Shown: one piece after another, positions 7,748 through 16,368 of the stretch
Layout: the number at the start of each line of letters is the position of its first letter
Numbering within the stretch: position 1 is the stretch's first letter
NCBI RefSeq assembly: GCF_900111345.1
Contig: NZ_FOGY01000001.1
Span: forward strand, 620,001 to 684,000
DNA from: Psychrobacillus sp. OK032
Lineage (GTDB): Bacteria; Bacillota; Bacilli; Bacillales_A; Planococcaceae
DNA length: 64,000 nt
Reading direction: 5' to 3'
Position numbers and translations under genes: made by a program
The notes under the pieces: model-generated
What the model saw: the letters and a program-made list of their open reading frames with translations, nothing else
What the model was told of the DNA's origin: nothing
Databases searched by the model: none

Positions 7748-8929
7748 TTATACTCGCTCAATTACAACTGCAATCCCTTGCCCGCCGCCGATACATAAAC
7801 TTGCAACTCCGTATTTCAATCCTCTATTTTTCAATTCATATGCTAATGAAAGAAGAATCCGCGTTCCACTTGCCCCAACTGGATGACCTAGAGCAATTGC
7901 ACCGCCATTGACATTTGTCTTGTCACGATCTAGTCCTAATTCTTTTTCAACGGATAAATATTGAGAAGCAAATGCTTCATTCACTTCAATCAAATCTATA
8001 TCCTCTAATCGAAGGTCCGCTTTTTCCAACGCTTGTCGAATGGCTGGCACTGGCCCAATCCCCATAATAGATGGGTCAACTCCAGCTACACCCCAAGAAA
8101 CGATTTTAGCAATCGGCTTTAAACCATTTTCTATTACTGCTTTTTCACTAGCAACAATGACAGAAGCGGCACCGTCATTTATCCCGCTTGCATTACCAGG
8201 TGTCACTGTTCCATCTTTTTTAAAGGAAGGTCTTAATGTGGCCAATTTTTCAGCTGTTACATCTGCCTTTATATGTTCATCCTGTGATACAAGTACCGTT
8301 CCTTTTCGAGTTGGAACTTCTACAGCGACAATTTCTTTCGCAAAAACACCATTTTCACGTGCCGCACCTGCCCGTTTCTGACTAAGCAGTGCAAATTCAT
8401 CTTGCTCCTCGCGAGATATTTCATATTGTTCCGCTAGTTTTTCTGCGGTCATCCCCATGCCACTACCTACATATTCATCTGTAAGCGTTGAAAGCACCAT
8501 ATCTTCATACGCAACGGAGCCCAGTTTGGAAGCACTGAACCGCGCGTTGAAATTGGAGTATGGAGCCATCGACATATTTTCTGCTCCACCAGCTAACACA
8601 ATTTCTGCTTCGTTCAATAAAATCAATTGCGCAGCAGAAACGATTGACTGTGATCCAGAACCACATAAGCGGTTCACATTATACGCAGGGACCTCCATCG
8701 GTACACCTGCTTTCAAACCAATATGCCTAGATAAAAACGAAGCATTTGTACTAGAATGGATCACATTTCCATAAATGACATGATCCACTTGAGTAGCATC
8801 CACTTTTGCGCGTTTCAATGCTTCCACTGCTGTTGCAGCACCTAGATCATCTGCTTTTACTTGTGCAAAAGAACCTCCAAAACTAGTAAAAGCCGTTCTA
8901 GCACCATCTACAATATAAACTGAACACAT
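7748..8929 (-). CDS. Acetyl-CoA C-acyltransferase (thiolase)
   Basis: Thiolytic cleavage of 3-oxoacyl-CoA, the last step of beta-oxidation. The 393-residue protein contains the nucleophilic cysteine at about residue 89 (VNRLCGSGSQSIV), the GHPVGASGTRI motif with its catalytic histidine, and the second cysteine in SLCIGGGQGIAVVIE. The start at 8929 follows GGGGG at 8 nt. It is 12 bp downstream of the acyl-CoA synthetase gene, so the two are an operon. The sequence does not distinguish acetoacetyl-CoA (2.3.1.9) from longer-chain (2.3.1.16) preference, although context favours beta-oxidation. Confidence 0.92.
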   Translation of the reverse strand: MCSVYIVDGARTAFTSFGGSFAQVKADDLGAATAVEALKRAKVDATQVDHVIYGNVIHSSTNASFLSRHIGLKAGVPMEVPAYNVNRLCGSGSQSIVSAAQLILLNEAEIVLAGGAENMSMAPYSNFNARFSASKLGSVAYEDMVLSTLTDEYVGSGMGMTAEKLAEQYEISREEQDEFALLSQKRAGAARENGVFAKEIVAVEVPTRKGTVLVSQDEHIKADVTAEKLATLRPSFKKDGTVTPGNASGINDGAASVIVASEKAVIENGLKPIAKIVSWGVAGVDPSIMGIGPVPAIRQALEKADLRLEDIDLIEVNEAFASQYLSVEKELGLDRDKTNVNGGAIALGHPVGASGTRILLSLAYELKNRGLKYGVASLCIGGGQGIAVVIERV

Positions 8930-8941
8930 TTCTTTTCCCCC

Positions 8942-10438
8942 TTACTCTTTTCGAAGAGCTATTTTTAGTACTTTTCCGCTTGCATTTCTTGGAAGGGCAT
9001 CGATAAATACGACTTCTTCCGGTAATTTATAGTTTGCTAATCGTTTTGAACAGAAAGATATAACAGCCTCTTCTGTTAACATTTGTCCTTCTTTTAAAAC
9101 TACAAAAGCTTTTGGAACTTCTCCGTAAACGGTATGTGGAATTCCAACTACTGCTGCTTCTAAAAGTTCTGGAATCTGGTACAACACTTCTTCTACTTCT
9201 ACTGGGTACACATTTTCTCCTGCTCGATTGATCATATCTTTTTTGCGGTCCACGATATAAAGTAGACCAGCCTCATCAAATCTGCCTAAGTCGCCTGTAT
9301 ATAGCCAGCCGTTTTGAATCGTACTTCTTGTCGCCTCCTCATTTTTCAAATAACCTTTCATTACTTGTGGACCTTTCGTAACTATTTCCCCTACTTGCCC
9401 AACTGGAAGTGGCTCTCCAAATTCATCTACTACTTGTACTTTTGTTTGTGGAAGTGGTTCTCCTACTGAGCCAATCTTTTCTAATGCATGATGATCTTTG
9501 AGCGTCGTAGCGGCTGGGGAATTTTCTGTTTGTCCATATAAATTTTGAACTTTCACATCTGGATATAATGCTTTCACTTTGCGAACTAATTCATATGGCA
9601 TTGGAGCCGCTCCATAAGTAAACAGTCGAAGATTAGGTAACTGTAAATTTTGCATTTTTGGTGTGTTCAATAAAATACTGTACATCGCAGGCACACCAAA
9701 GAATATCGTAATATCTTCTTGTTCCATCGTATTTAAAGCTCGCTCAGGAGAAAATCCTTCCTCGATAATAATCGTCCCACCAGCATAAATGACAGGAATA
9801 CTAAAAACATGACTTGCCGCACAGTGAAATAATGGAGCTACAATTTGCATGCGATCATTGGAGTTTAGTTCCATTGCTTCTCCCCAAATTTGTGCAGCTG
9901 CTCTCACATTATTTGCTGTTAACATAACGCCTTTTGGTTTACCTGTCGTACCGGAAGTATAAAAAACAACACTCGTCCGCTCTTCACGCTCGCTTACTTC
10001 AGCGTAAGTAATAGATGCATCCTCTAGCACCTCTATTAAGCCTCGGTTTTCTCCAACTACAAGCGTATCTTGAAATTTTGCAAATGTGTCCGGGATTTCG
10101 TTCAAAATTGGCTCCATGTCTGCTCCATAAATGATTGCCTTCGCTTCTGAATGGGTAAATATATACTCCACTTCAGGAGCAGCGAGCTTCGTATTTACAG
10201 GCATTACACTAAATCCACCGAGCTGACACGCATAATAACAAACTAGGAAATAATCTGAGTTATTCAAGTAAACTGCAATAATATCTTCTTGCCCGTAACC
10301 CTTTGCTTGAAAATAACCCGCTAATCTTTTGGCTTGCTCGTAAAATGCGGAATACGATGTTTTTCTTCCATTAAACTGGGTAATAAAATGATTAGGTTGC
10401 TCTTTTGCATGGAGTGCCAATTTTTCCGTAACGAACAT
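8942..10438 (-). CDS. AMP-dependent acyl-CoA synthetase / long-chain fatty acid-CoA ligase
   Basis: Activates a carboxylic acid to its CoA thioester through an acyl-adenylate. The 498-residue protein has all adenylation motifs: VVFYTSGTTGKPKGVMLT (A3), NLYGQTENSPAAT (A5), LYTGDLGRFDEAGLLYIVDR (A7), KKDMINRAGENVYPVEVEEV (A8) and the C-terminal catalytic lysine in LPRNASGKVLKIALRK (A10). It precedes the thiolase by 12 bp. The substrate is presumably a fatty acid, inferred from the beta-oxidation neighbours. A second, broken ligase lies downstream at 6936-7688. Confidence 0.92.
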   Translation of the reverse strand: MFVTEKLALHAKEQPNHFITQFNGRKTSYSAFYEQAKRLAGYFQAKGYGQEDIIAVYLNNSDYFLVCYYACQLGGFSVMPVNTKLAAPEVEYIFTHSEAKAIIYGADMEPILNEIPDTFAKFQDTLVVGENRGLIEVLEDASITYAEVSEREERTSVVFYTSGTTGKPKGVMLTANNVRAAAQIWGEAMELNSNDRMQIVAPLFHCAASHVFSIPVIYAGGTIIIEEGFSPERALNTMEQEDITIFFGVPAMYSILLNTPKMQNLQLPNLRLFTYGAAPMPYELVRKVKALYPDVKVQNLYGQTENSPAATTLKDHHALEKIGSVGEPLPQTKVQVVDEFGEPLPVGQVGEIVTKGPQVMKGYLKNEEATRSTIQNGWLYTGDLGRFDEAGLLYIVDRKKDMINRAGENVYPVEVEEVLYQIPELLEAAVVGIPHTVYGEVPKAFVVLKEGQMLTEEAVISFCSKRLANYKLPEEVVFIDALPRNASGKVLKIALRKE

Positions 10439-10474
10439 ATATCAAATCCCCTTTGTTTTGATTCTATTCATATA

Positions 10475-10512
10475 TACCGCTGATTTCGGTTACAGGCGGA
10501 CGTTTTCCACTT
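10475..10512. repeat. Family A repeat, left-end fragment
   Basis: CTGATTTCGGTTACAGGCGG followed by ACGTTTTCCAC is the left terminus of the family A element (compare 33427). The rest of the element is absent and AT-rich sequence follows directly. It sits between the TetR gene and the acyl-CoA synthetase gene. Confidence 0.6.
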
Positions 10513-10581
10513 CAATCAATCAATTAAATTAGTAAAAATCAACAGTAAAATATAACAAAGCAATGTTTTAGATGATGTCAT

Positions 10582-11166
10582 TTACTTCACAACTTTTATC
10601 AAATAATCTGCATAAATCGCTTGTATGTCCTCTATTGTCTTGTCCCCATTTACTTTGTACCATTGCTGTATCCAATTCATGGAACCTAGTAAAATCATTC
10701 TTGCAATTTTTGGTTCTTTTATTCTAAAGTCTCCTTCCGCAATCCCTTTTTGGATTACTTGGTCAAACCAGGATGCATATTCATTTCGCTTATTTAAAAT
10801 TGGACTGAGTTGGTCCTTTGAAAATGTTTCGTCAGGCTTTATTATCATATTGAATGTTTCTTTTTCTTCAATAGCATATCGGATATGACTAGCAATCATC
10901 TTGCGTAGTTTCTGTTCATTAGATATATCTTCATTAATATAATCTTGTAATTTATTAATTGCTTGCCCCAACACCATTTCGTGACATTGAAAAATGAGAT
11001 CTTCTTTATTTTTAAAATAATAATAGAGAGAACCTTTCGTCATTAGAAGCTCTGCAGCAATTTCCTCCATCGTTGCACCTTGATACCCTTTTTGGTTCAC
11101 GATTTTAACTGCAGATAAAATAATTTCATGCTTTTTCTTTTGCAGTTTTCTCTCTGAGAGCTTCAT
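10582..11166 (-). CDS. TetR/AcrR family transcriptional regulator
   Basis: A 194-residue regulator. The N-terminal TetR DNA-binding domain is clear: ILSAVKIVNQKGYQGATMEE then IAAELLMTKGSLYYYFKNKE, covering the helix-turn-helix and the KxxLYxYF recognition segment. The C-terminal half should form the ligand-binding helical domain. It lies 17 bp after the acyl-CoA dehydrogenase gene at 11184 and just before the ligase-thiolase pair. By analogy with FadR of Bacillus it probably represses the surrounding beta-oxidation genes and is released by acyl-CoA; this is inference from position. Confidence 0.87.
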   Translation of the reverse strand: MKLSERKLQKKKHEIILSAVKIVNQKGYQGATMEEIAAELLMTKGSLYYYFKNKEDLIFQCHEMVLGQAINKLQDYINEDISNEQKLRKMIASHIRYAIEEKETFNMIIKPDETFSKDQLSPILNKRNEYASWFDQVIQKGIAEGDFRIKEPKIARMILLGSMNWIQQWYKVNGDKTIEDIQAIYADYLIKVVK

Positions 11167-11183
11167 AAGATTCCTCCTTTCAT

Positions 11184-12332
11184 TTATAAATCCAGCTTTT
11201 TCGCAATAATTGTTTTCATAATTTCGGTTGAACCAGCGTAAATGCTCGCAACTGGAATATCACGATATCTTCTTGCTATCTCGTATTCTTCCATATACCC
11301 ATAGCCACCGTGCAGCTGCAAACACTCCGCCGCCACTCGTTTAGCCATTTCACTAATCCACCATTTTGCCATGGATACTTCTTTTACAATGTCTTCATTC
11401 GCAATATGGCGAGCAGTCAACTGATTTACATATGTTCGACCGATATCTATTTCGGTTGCCATTTCCGCTATTTTGAATTGCGTATTTTGAAATTTGCTAA
11501 TGGATTGACCGAATGCTTTCCTATTTTTTACATAGTCGATTGTTATTCGAAGCATTTCTTCTGCTTCAATTTGACACTGAATCGCGACGATTAAACGCTC
11601 CTGCTGTAAATTTTGCATAAGATAGTAAAACCCTTTTCCTTCTTCCCCAAGTAAGTTTGCTACAGGTACTTTCACATCTTCGAATATTAATTCCCCCGTA
11701 TCGCCACTATGCATGCCAATTTTGTTAAGTTTCTTCCCATAAGAAAAGCCTTCCATTCCTTTCTCCACAACGAGCAAACTAATCCCTCGATGCGCCGGCT
11801 GCACATTTGAATCCGTTTTACAAACGACAATGACAATATCTGCCAACAGACCATTTGTGATGAATGTCTTCTCACCATTCAAAATATAAAAGTCCCCATC
11901 TTTACGGGCAGTCGTTTTCACACCAGCTAGATCCGATCCAGCACCGGGTTCGGTCATGCCAATCGCAGTTATCAAGTCCCCACTTACACAGCCTGGAAGC
12001 CACTTTTGCTTCTGCACTTCCGTACCAAGGTTTGATATGTAAGGGCTCACAATATCAGAGTGCAAGCTCGCCCCACTTGCTAAGCCCTGTCCAACTCTTT
12101 CTAACTCCTCAATCAAGATCATCGAATACGAAAAATCTAGCCCAAGCCCTCCATACACTTCATCAACCCAAGGACATAAAAATCCGTTCGCACCCATCTT
12201 CAACCAAAAATCCTTTGGAATTTCCCGTTTTGCTTCCCATTCATCAAAAAAAGGATACGCTTCTTTATCTAACATCTTCCGTAAAGACTTCCGAAATAGC
12301 TCATGCTCAACCGTAATAAAAGATGCTTTCAT
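11184..12332 (-). CDS. Acyl-CoA dehydrogenase (short/medium-chain type)
   Basis: FAD-dependent alpha,beta-dehydrogenation of acyl-CoA. The 382-residue protein has AIGMTEPGAGSDLAGVKTTA and LNGEKTFITNG (flavin and substrate contacts), QLHGGYGYMEEYEIARRYRD, and the IPVASIYAGSTEIMKTIIAK stretch carrying the usual catalytic glutamate. The start at 12332 is fixed by GGAGGG 5-6 nt upstream; the frame is open 18 codons further but without a site. It is the first gene of a dehydrogenase-TetR unit. A TGAATGA half-site resembling a FadR operator arm occurs about 100 bp upstream (12436-12442), but its partner arm is degenerate. Confidence 0.92.
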   Translation of the reverse strand: MKASFITVEHELFRKSLRKMLDKEAYPFFDEWEAKREIPKDFWLKMGANGFLCPWVDEVYGGLGLDFSYSMILIEELERVGQGLASGASLHSDIVSPYISNLGTEVQKQKWLPGCVSGDLITAIGMTEPGAGSDLAGVKTTARKDGDFYILNGEKTFITNGLLADIVIVVCKTDSNVQPAHRGISLLVVEKGMEGFSYGKKLNKIGMHSGDTGELIFEDVKVPVANLLGEEGKGFYYLMQNLQQERLIVAIQCQIEAEEMLRITIDYVKNRKAFGQSISKFQNTQFKIAEMATEIDIGRTYVNQLTARHIANEDIVKEVSMAKWWISEMAKRVAAECLQLHGGYGYMEEYEIARRYRDIPVASIYAGSTEIMKTIIAKKLDL

Positions 12333-12644
12333 TTTCCGCCCTCCATTAATTTTCTTTTCAGAAAATTCAATATTTAAATACATCATACTACTCTATTTCT
12401 AAATGTAAATACTTTTTTAAACAAAGTTTAAATTTTGAATGAAATTACTTACTTTGTACTATACGCTTGTAATTTTAAAAATATCTATCCGAATTTCGTT
12501 TAATTTTTATACTGCTTCGAAAAAAATATAGGTATTTGTAATAATAGATTGTTACTAATGAAATGTACGAGTGACTTTTCCTTATTTCTATCCTTTTTGG
12601 CTATCACTAATAGTATTTTCATTTAATACTAGAGTGGAAAACAG

Positions 12645-12810
12645 ATGAAGAGAAAAAATTTCCCTTTGATTGCGGTTATTTTTTATATCTGTGTTACTAC
12701 TAGCTTTTAGCCAAAATAATGTTAAGAAAAGTACAAACGCCTATGTCTTCCCTAATCAAGCACAATTTTCTGCTACGAGCTTTGCGCAGGAGCAAGGCGA
12801 TGGAGTCTGA
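12645..12810 (+). pseudogene. Frameshifted remnant of a small secreted or membrane protein
   Basis: ATG at 12645 gives MKRKNFPLIAVIF, a basic head and hydrophobic start of a signal peptide. A run of six T is followed by a frame change after which VLLLAFSQNNVKKSTNAY continues the signal-anchor pattern; removing one T would restore a single frame of about 54 codons. The tail after about 12772 matches repeat sequence (CTACGAGCTTTGCGCAGG) found at the family A fragment near 720. It appears to be a gene truncated by repeat insertion and then frameshifted. Confidence 0.4.
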
Positions 12811-12878
12811 ATGTAGAGACGCTCGTAGAAAACTAGCCACTAGTAATTAGTTTTATAGTTTCCAAAAGTATCAAAAAA

Positions 12879-12911
12879 ACGCCCCGGCATAGCTACACCA
12901 GGGCATTTCGA
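12879..12911 (-). terminator. Terminator of the channel gene
   Basis: On the minus strand GCCCTGG, a 10-nt loop and CCGGGGC (7 bp with one G-T pair) are followed by seven T. It begins a few bases after the stop of the channel gene at 12919. Between it and the acyl-CoA dehydrogenase start (12333-12878) only the small remnant above was found. Confidence 0.8.
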
Positions 12912-12918
12912 TTAGTTT

Positions 12919-14394
12919 TTATTTATCTATCCGTTCGTCACTCGGCGGTAAATCTTCATAAGGATGTAGATCATCGGTAGATGGTATATTATATCCTGTA
13001 TCTGGAGATTCATCTAAATAGCCACTTGCCTCACTTACGGTTTGCTCCGCTTGCGATCCTTGAACATTCTTCTTAACGGAATCTTTTATGGATTCTTTTT
13101 CCGCTTTATACTTTTCCTTCGATACTTCTGCTTCTTCTAAACTTTTTTCCATCTTACTCAAATAGCGAGCTGCGTGCTCTCGTCCTCCCAATCCAAATGC
13201 CAAGCCAAACGCTAATGCTAATCCGCCTAGAATGAGGATAAACGCTGAATTAATGATAGAAGCTGCTATTCCTAACTGGTCTAATGCCATAAAGAATGCG
13301 AATGCCAAAATTGCATATTTAGCCACGTAACGCAAGAAATGTGGTGTTCCTGAAGAATGGGTCATCAAACTACCGACCAATTTTTCTACCATATTTGCTA
13401 ACCAAAATCCTACGGCTAAAATTACCATTGCCGCAAACACAGACGGTAGATAAGCAAAAATCCCAGTTGCGAGTGTCACCATAAAGTGTAGCTCCAACAA
13501 CTGTAGTGCTTCCACTACAAACAATAAAATAATCACAACTTGCACAATTGTTCCTAACAAAGTAGAAAAAGTTGGTGCCGTACCATTACCCGATTTGAAT
13601 CCCATCTTACCAAATACTGAATTCACTCCGATTTTTTCAAGCAATGAAACAACAACATCTTTCACCCATTTTGCAACGACTATCCCTACTAATACCAACA
13701 CGATTGCTACAAAAATCTTCGGTAACATTGCCAGCACATTATTCAACATAGCAATGGCAGGTGCAGAAATCCCTTCTAAATCTAAAATCTCTAGGGAAGT
13801 AATAGATACTGGAATCATAATTAAAACAAAAGCTACAATCCCAACAACTTTCGACACACTCGTCCCTTCTATAAAGGAAGAAATCTTCAATTTATCTGCT
13901 AATCGGTCTGCCCCAGCTGACTGCAAAAACTTCTCTATTAAATTACGAACTAGTTTTGCAATAAACCAACCAATAACAAAAACAATAGCTGCTGATACTA
14001 ATTTAGGAATAAAGTTAAAGAAACTAGCAAGCATCCCTTCGAATGGTCCACTTAATCCATCAATTCCTAATGCATTTAATACTGCGGGAATAAATAATAA
14101 AAAGATTAAATAGTACGCTACATTCGCTGCTGTATCCGTCCACTTAGCTTGATCTACTTTTTCCGGATCAACGCCCGTTTTTCCAACATATTTATTCAGT
14201 TGAAGCTTCGAGCCAGCCATTTGAATTACTTTTTTTATGACAGTTGCTAAAATCCAAGCAAATAATAAAATCAAAGCAGCTTTCAAAATATTTAAGAAAG
14301 CACCAGTTAAACTTGAATACATAGAAACAAACGGAGTGGCCATTGTATTCAAGTTCAATATGTTAAAGAATAAAACAAATGCAAAAATCAGCAC
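12919..14394 (-). CDS. Mechanosensitive channel-like membrane protein, TM-helix repeat family (main part, frameshifted)
   Basis: A 491-codon frame of repeated hydrophobic hairpins. Segments such as GMLASFFNFIPKLVSAAIVF, AIAMLNNVLAMLPKIFVAIV and TGIFAYLPSVFAAMVILAVG show the repeated two-helix unit of the conserved TM-helix family related to small-conductance mechanosensitive channels. After FILILGGLALAFGLAFGLGG comes a charged cytoplasmic tail rich in Glu/Lys. The GTG at its 5' end overlaps the TAG of the upstream frame (TAGTG) and falls inside a transmembrane helix. The natural protein is therefore most likely the fusion with 14394-14609 through a -1 shift at the UUUUUUA heptamer. Alternatives are a real frameshift mutation or a homopolymer sequencing error. 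Confidence 0.8.
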   Translation of the reverse strand: MLIFAFVLFFNILNLNTMATPFVSMYSSLTGAFLNILKAALILLFAWILATVIKKVIQMAGSKLQLNKYVGKTGVDPEKVDQAKWTDTAANVAYYLIFLLFIPAVLNALGIDGLSGPFEGMLASFFNFIPKLVSAAIVFVIGWFIAKLVRNLIEKFLQSAGADRLADKLKISSFIEGTSVSKVVGIVAFVLIMIPVSITSLEILDLEGISAPAIAMLNNVLAMLPKIFVAIVLVLVGIVVAKWVKDVVVSLLEKIGVNSVFGKMGFKSGNGTAPTFSTLLGTIVQVVIILLFVVEALQLLELHFMVTLATGIFAYLPSVFAAMVILAVGFWLANMVEKLVGSLMTHSSGTPHFLRYVAKYAILAFAFFMALDQLGIAASIINSAFILILGGLALAFGLAFGLGGREHAARYLSKMEKSLEEAEVSKEKYKAEKESIKDSVKKNVQGSQAEQTVSEASGYLDESPDTGYNIPSTDDLHPYEDLPPSDERIDK

Positions 14395-14609
14395 TATAAT
14401 AAAAAATTAACTTTGCTAATAATTTTCTCGACTGTCCATTTGGACTTTGTATTTCCTAATCGTTCATTCACATGAAATTTTCGTAATAATTTATACGTCA
14501 TGTTTTCTAATAGCTTTGCGATAAAAAATCCTATCATTAAAACAACTAGACCTATTAAAATTTCTGGTAAAAAAGAGAGCGAATCTCTCCAATAATACTG
14601 ATCGAACAT
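14394..14609 (-). CDS. N-terminal part of the same TM-helix channel, before the frameshift
   Basis: A 71-codon frame with a normal start (ATG at 14609 after AAGGAGGATGATG). It encodes SLSFLPEILIGLVVLMIGFF then IAKLLENMTYKLLRKFHVN, the same repeat unit as in the downstream frame (for example FIPKLVSAAIVFVIGWFIAK). It stops at TAG 14396-14394, directly after an AATTTTTTATTA stretch. Translation shifted to -1 there reads on as IIVLIFAFVLFFNILNLN without interruption. This part is needed to start the channel; alone it would be a single-helix peptide. Confidence 0.72.
   Translation of the reverse strand: MFDQYYWRDSLSFLPEILIGLVVLMIGFFIAKLLENMTYKLLRKFHVNERLGNTKSKWTVEKIISKVNFLL
14400..14406 (-). promoter_or_regulatory. 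Candidate -1 ribosomal slippery heptamer U UUU UUA
   Basis: In the zero frame the codons are AAU UUU UUA UUA UAG. The heptamer fits the X XXY YYZ rule and is identical to the HIV-type slippery sequence. A -1 slip joins the 71-codon and 491-codon frames exactly within a transmembrane helix. No strong downstream stem-loop or upstream Shine-Dalgarno stimulator was obvious, so function is unproven. Confidence 0.4.
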
Positions 14610-14797
14610 ATCATCATCCTCCTTTTTTGTTAAGTTCCCTATAAAACTTTTATAATATCTGTTACCCGCGTATCCATCTGCTCAAACTAATTCAAATACG
14701 CCAAAAACAAAAGCATAAATGGCCAAAATATATCTTGTTTTCCTAAGCCTTCCACAATGCAATATAGGGATACTGCGCCGTTAGAAGTTCCCGCATA

Positions 14798-14938
14798 GGA
14801 TTTCCGCTCCAGGGCGGACGCTTTCCGCCGGGTGAGCGATAGGCCATCGCCGACGCTTACGCGTTCGCCTGCGATGTCCTATCTGTCTCACTCATCCGGC
14901 AGGAGTCGCCGCCCTTCCGCTACAATCCACCAAAATTG
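14798..14938. repeat. Family A dispersed palindromic repeat, full copy
   Basis: Very similar to 801-928: GATTTCCGCTCCAGGGCGG at one end, GCCGCCCTTCCGCTACAATC at the other, and the GTGAGCGATAGGCCATCGCC central arm. It lies in the 940-bp gap between the channel gene and the RsbR-like gene. Confidence 0.8.
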
Positions 14939-15037
14939 CTATCTAATCAGCTTCACTGCTCTCAAGACAATCTTATGAAATATTTACTTTATTGAAAGTG
15001 AAAATTCAATATCAAAATAGTCGAATAAGCTGTAAAC

Positions 15038-15090
15038 ATGACAAAGCCTATCTCAAAAGCGACAAATTTACTGCGAACACGACTAAACCA
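15038..15090. repeat. 21-nt periodic array, GCGACAAA type (short)
   Basis: Three cores (ATGACAAAG, GCGACAAAT, CGACTAAAC) spaced 21 and 21 nt. Same family as the large array at 19846-20460. Confidence 0.6.
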
Positions 15091-15170
15091 ATCTATCTAA
15101 TGTTCTGATGTGCTTTCTTCCTATACGGTCTTATAGTTCTATTTATTGGCATCCCAGTAAATGACTAAGA

Positions 15171-15240
15171 GCAATCAATCAATTATAGAAAACAACCAGT
15201 TCTATTCGGAAAGCAACCAAATCTTAAAAGAGCAAGTACA
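15171..15240. repeat. 21-nt periodic array, GCAACCAA type (short)
   Basis: Cores GCAATCAA, ACAACCAG, GCAACCAA and GCAAG spaced 21, 21 and 19 nt, preceded by CCAGTAAATGACTAAGA. The same leader and spacing occur at 1015-1150. The remaining DNA from 15241 to 15398 shows nothing else recognisable. Confidence 0.6.
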
Positions 15241-15398
15241 CTTGGAGTGAGACGACGTTGAATACGAGGTGTTGTTCTAATAAATGGATGAATGAAACGT
15301 ACTTTATCCTAAATGCTCCACTTATTTGTAGACAGCATTTTCTAATTAGGTTTAATAAATATTCGCATAGTGTACCTAAAAAATATTAATCCCTGATA

Positions 15399-15436
15399 TC
15401 AGCAGAAGCGTCCGCCTGCAACGGAAAGCGGCGGTA
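15399..15436. repeat. Family A repeat, end fragment (inverted)
   Basis: AAGCGTCCGCCTGCAACGGA followed by AAGCGGCGG is the left end of the family A element in reverse orientation. The rest of the element is missing. Confidence 0.5.
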
Positions 15437-15480
15437 CCCTTAATATCGCGAACACTGGTTTCAAAGCACAAAATATGTTT

Positions 15481-15514
15481 ATAAAAAAAACGATTTCTCT
15501 CTACAAGAAATCGA
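15481..15514 (-). terminator. Terminator of the brxC-rsbR-like operon
   Basis: CGATTTCT and AGAAATCG form an 8-bp stem with a 7-nt loop, followed on the minus strand by eight T. It lies about 35 bp after the stop at 15547. Confidence 0.85.
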
Positions 15515-15546
15515 ATTTTATCTTCCATATAAAAATTTCTATTAGC

Positions 15547-16362
15547 CTACCTTAAGCTATCCACTGCCTGTTTAACACTACCAAATGTATGAAAAGAAGT
15601 TAAATCAATACCTGCACGGACAATTTCCATCGAAAGATTCGGTCTAATACCAGAAAACAGGACATGGATTCCAAGTAATTGAAGAACACTATGAAGTATA
15701 AACATCTGCTCTGCAACTTCAGAATTTATTGTTAAAATACCACTAAAATCAATGATTAAATGGTCTATCGAACGACTCGGTATCGAAGGCACTAAATGAT
15801 TTATAATATACTGAAAACGGGAAGAATCAATCATACCAATTATAGGCAGTACAGCAATTCCTGTCTGGATTGGTACAATAGGTGCTGATAATTCGTTTAT
15901 CTCTTTTTGACTTTCTTCCATTAGCGAATCACGGTAAGATTCGTATGCGACTATCGTTTCGATTAAGCTTACATCTATTAAATAACTAATTCGATTATTT
16001 ATTTTCACTATATTTTCAATCGATAATCCATGATCTATTGAAATTTGGGTAATGTATTCCAAATACATCAAGCGGTTTTTAGCAAATGGCTTTAGAATCG
16101 TTGAAAATTGGTTGAATAGTGCAGCTTGTTGTTCTCCGACTTGTTTACTCCATTTGATTAACTCTGCTTCTGCAGCTTCCTCCGTTTCCTTAAACGATTC
16201 CGCTATAAGCACTAAAAACTCCATATTCTGTTGAATCGATTGCTCCAACATCTCTTCCGTAAATGGAATTTCAACATTTTTTAGTGCTTCTTCTGTCATA
16301 TCTCTAATAATTTTTTCTGCATTATCTACTAAATACTTACCTACTTTCAATATCTCTTCCAT
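15547..16362 (-). CDS. RsbR-like STAS domain protein (stressosome component)
   Basis: A 271-residue protein with the RsbR layout. The N-terminal half (about 1-150) is an all-helical, non-heme-globin-like sensor domain. The C-terminal STAS domain (about 165-271) has IQTGIAVLPIIGMIDSSRF, LIIDFSGILTINSEVAEQMF and LGIHVLFSGIRPNLSMEIVR. RsbR paralogues assemble with RsbS into stressosomes that release RsbT and switch on sigma-B or c-di-GMP outputs. In RsbRA the phosphorylated threonines lie in this STAS region; Thr-Ile replaces some of them here. It starts 6 bp after the bacilliredoxin stop, so the two are co-transcribed. A paralogue is at 53137-53988. Confidence 0.87.
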   Translation of the reverse strand: MEEILKVGKYLVDNAEKIIRDMTEEALKNVEIPFTEEMLEQSIQQNMEFLVLIAESFKETEEAAEAELIKWSKQVGEQQAALFNQFSTILKPFAKNRLMYLEYITQISIDHGLSIENIVKINNRISYLIDVSLIETIVAYESYRDSLMEESQKEINELSAPIVPIQTGIAVLPIIGMIDSSRFQYIINHLVPSIPSRSIDHLIIDFSGILTINSEVAEQMFILHSVLQLLGIHVLFSGIRPNLSMEIVRAGIDLTSFHTFGSVKQAVDSLR

Positions 16363-16368
16363 ACAATC

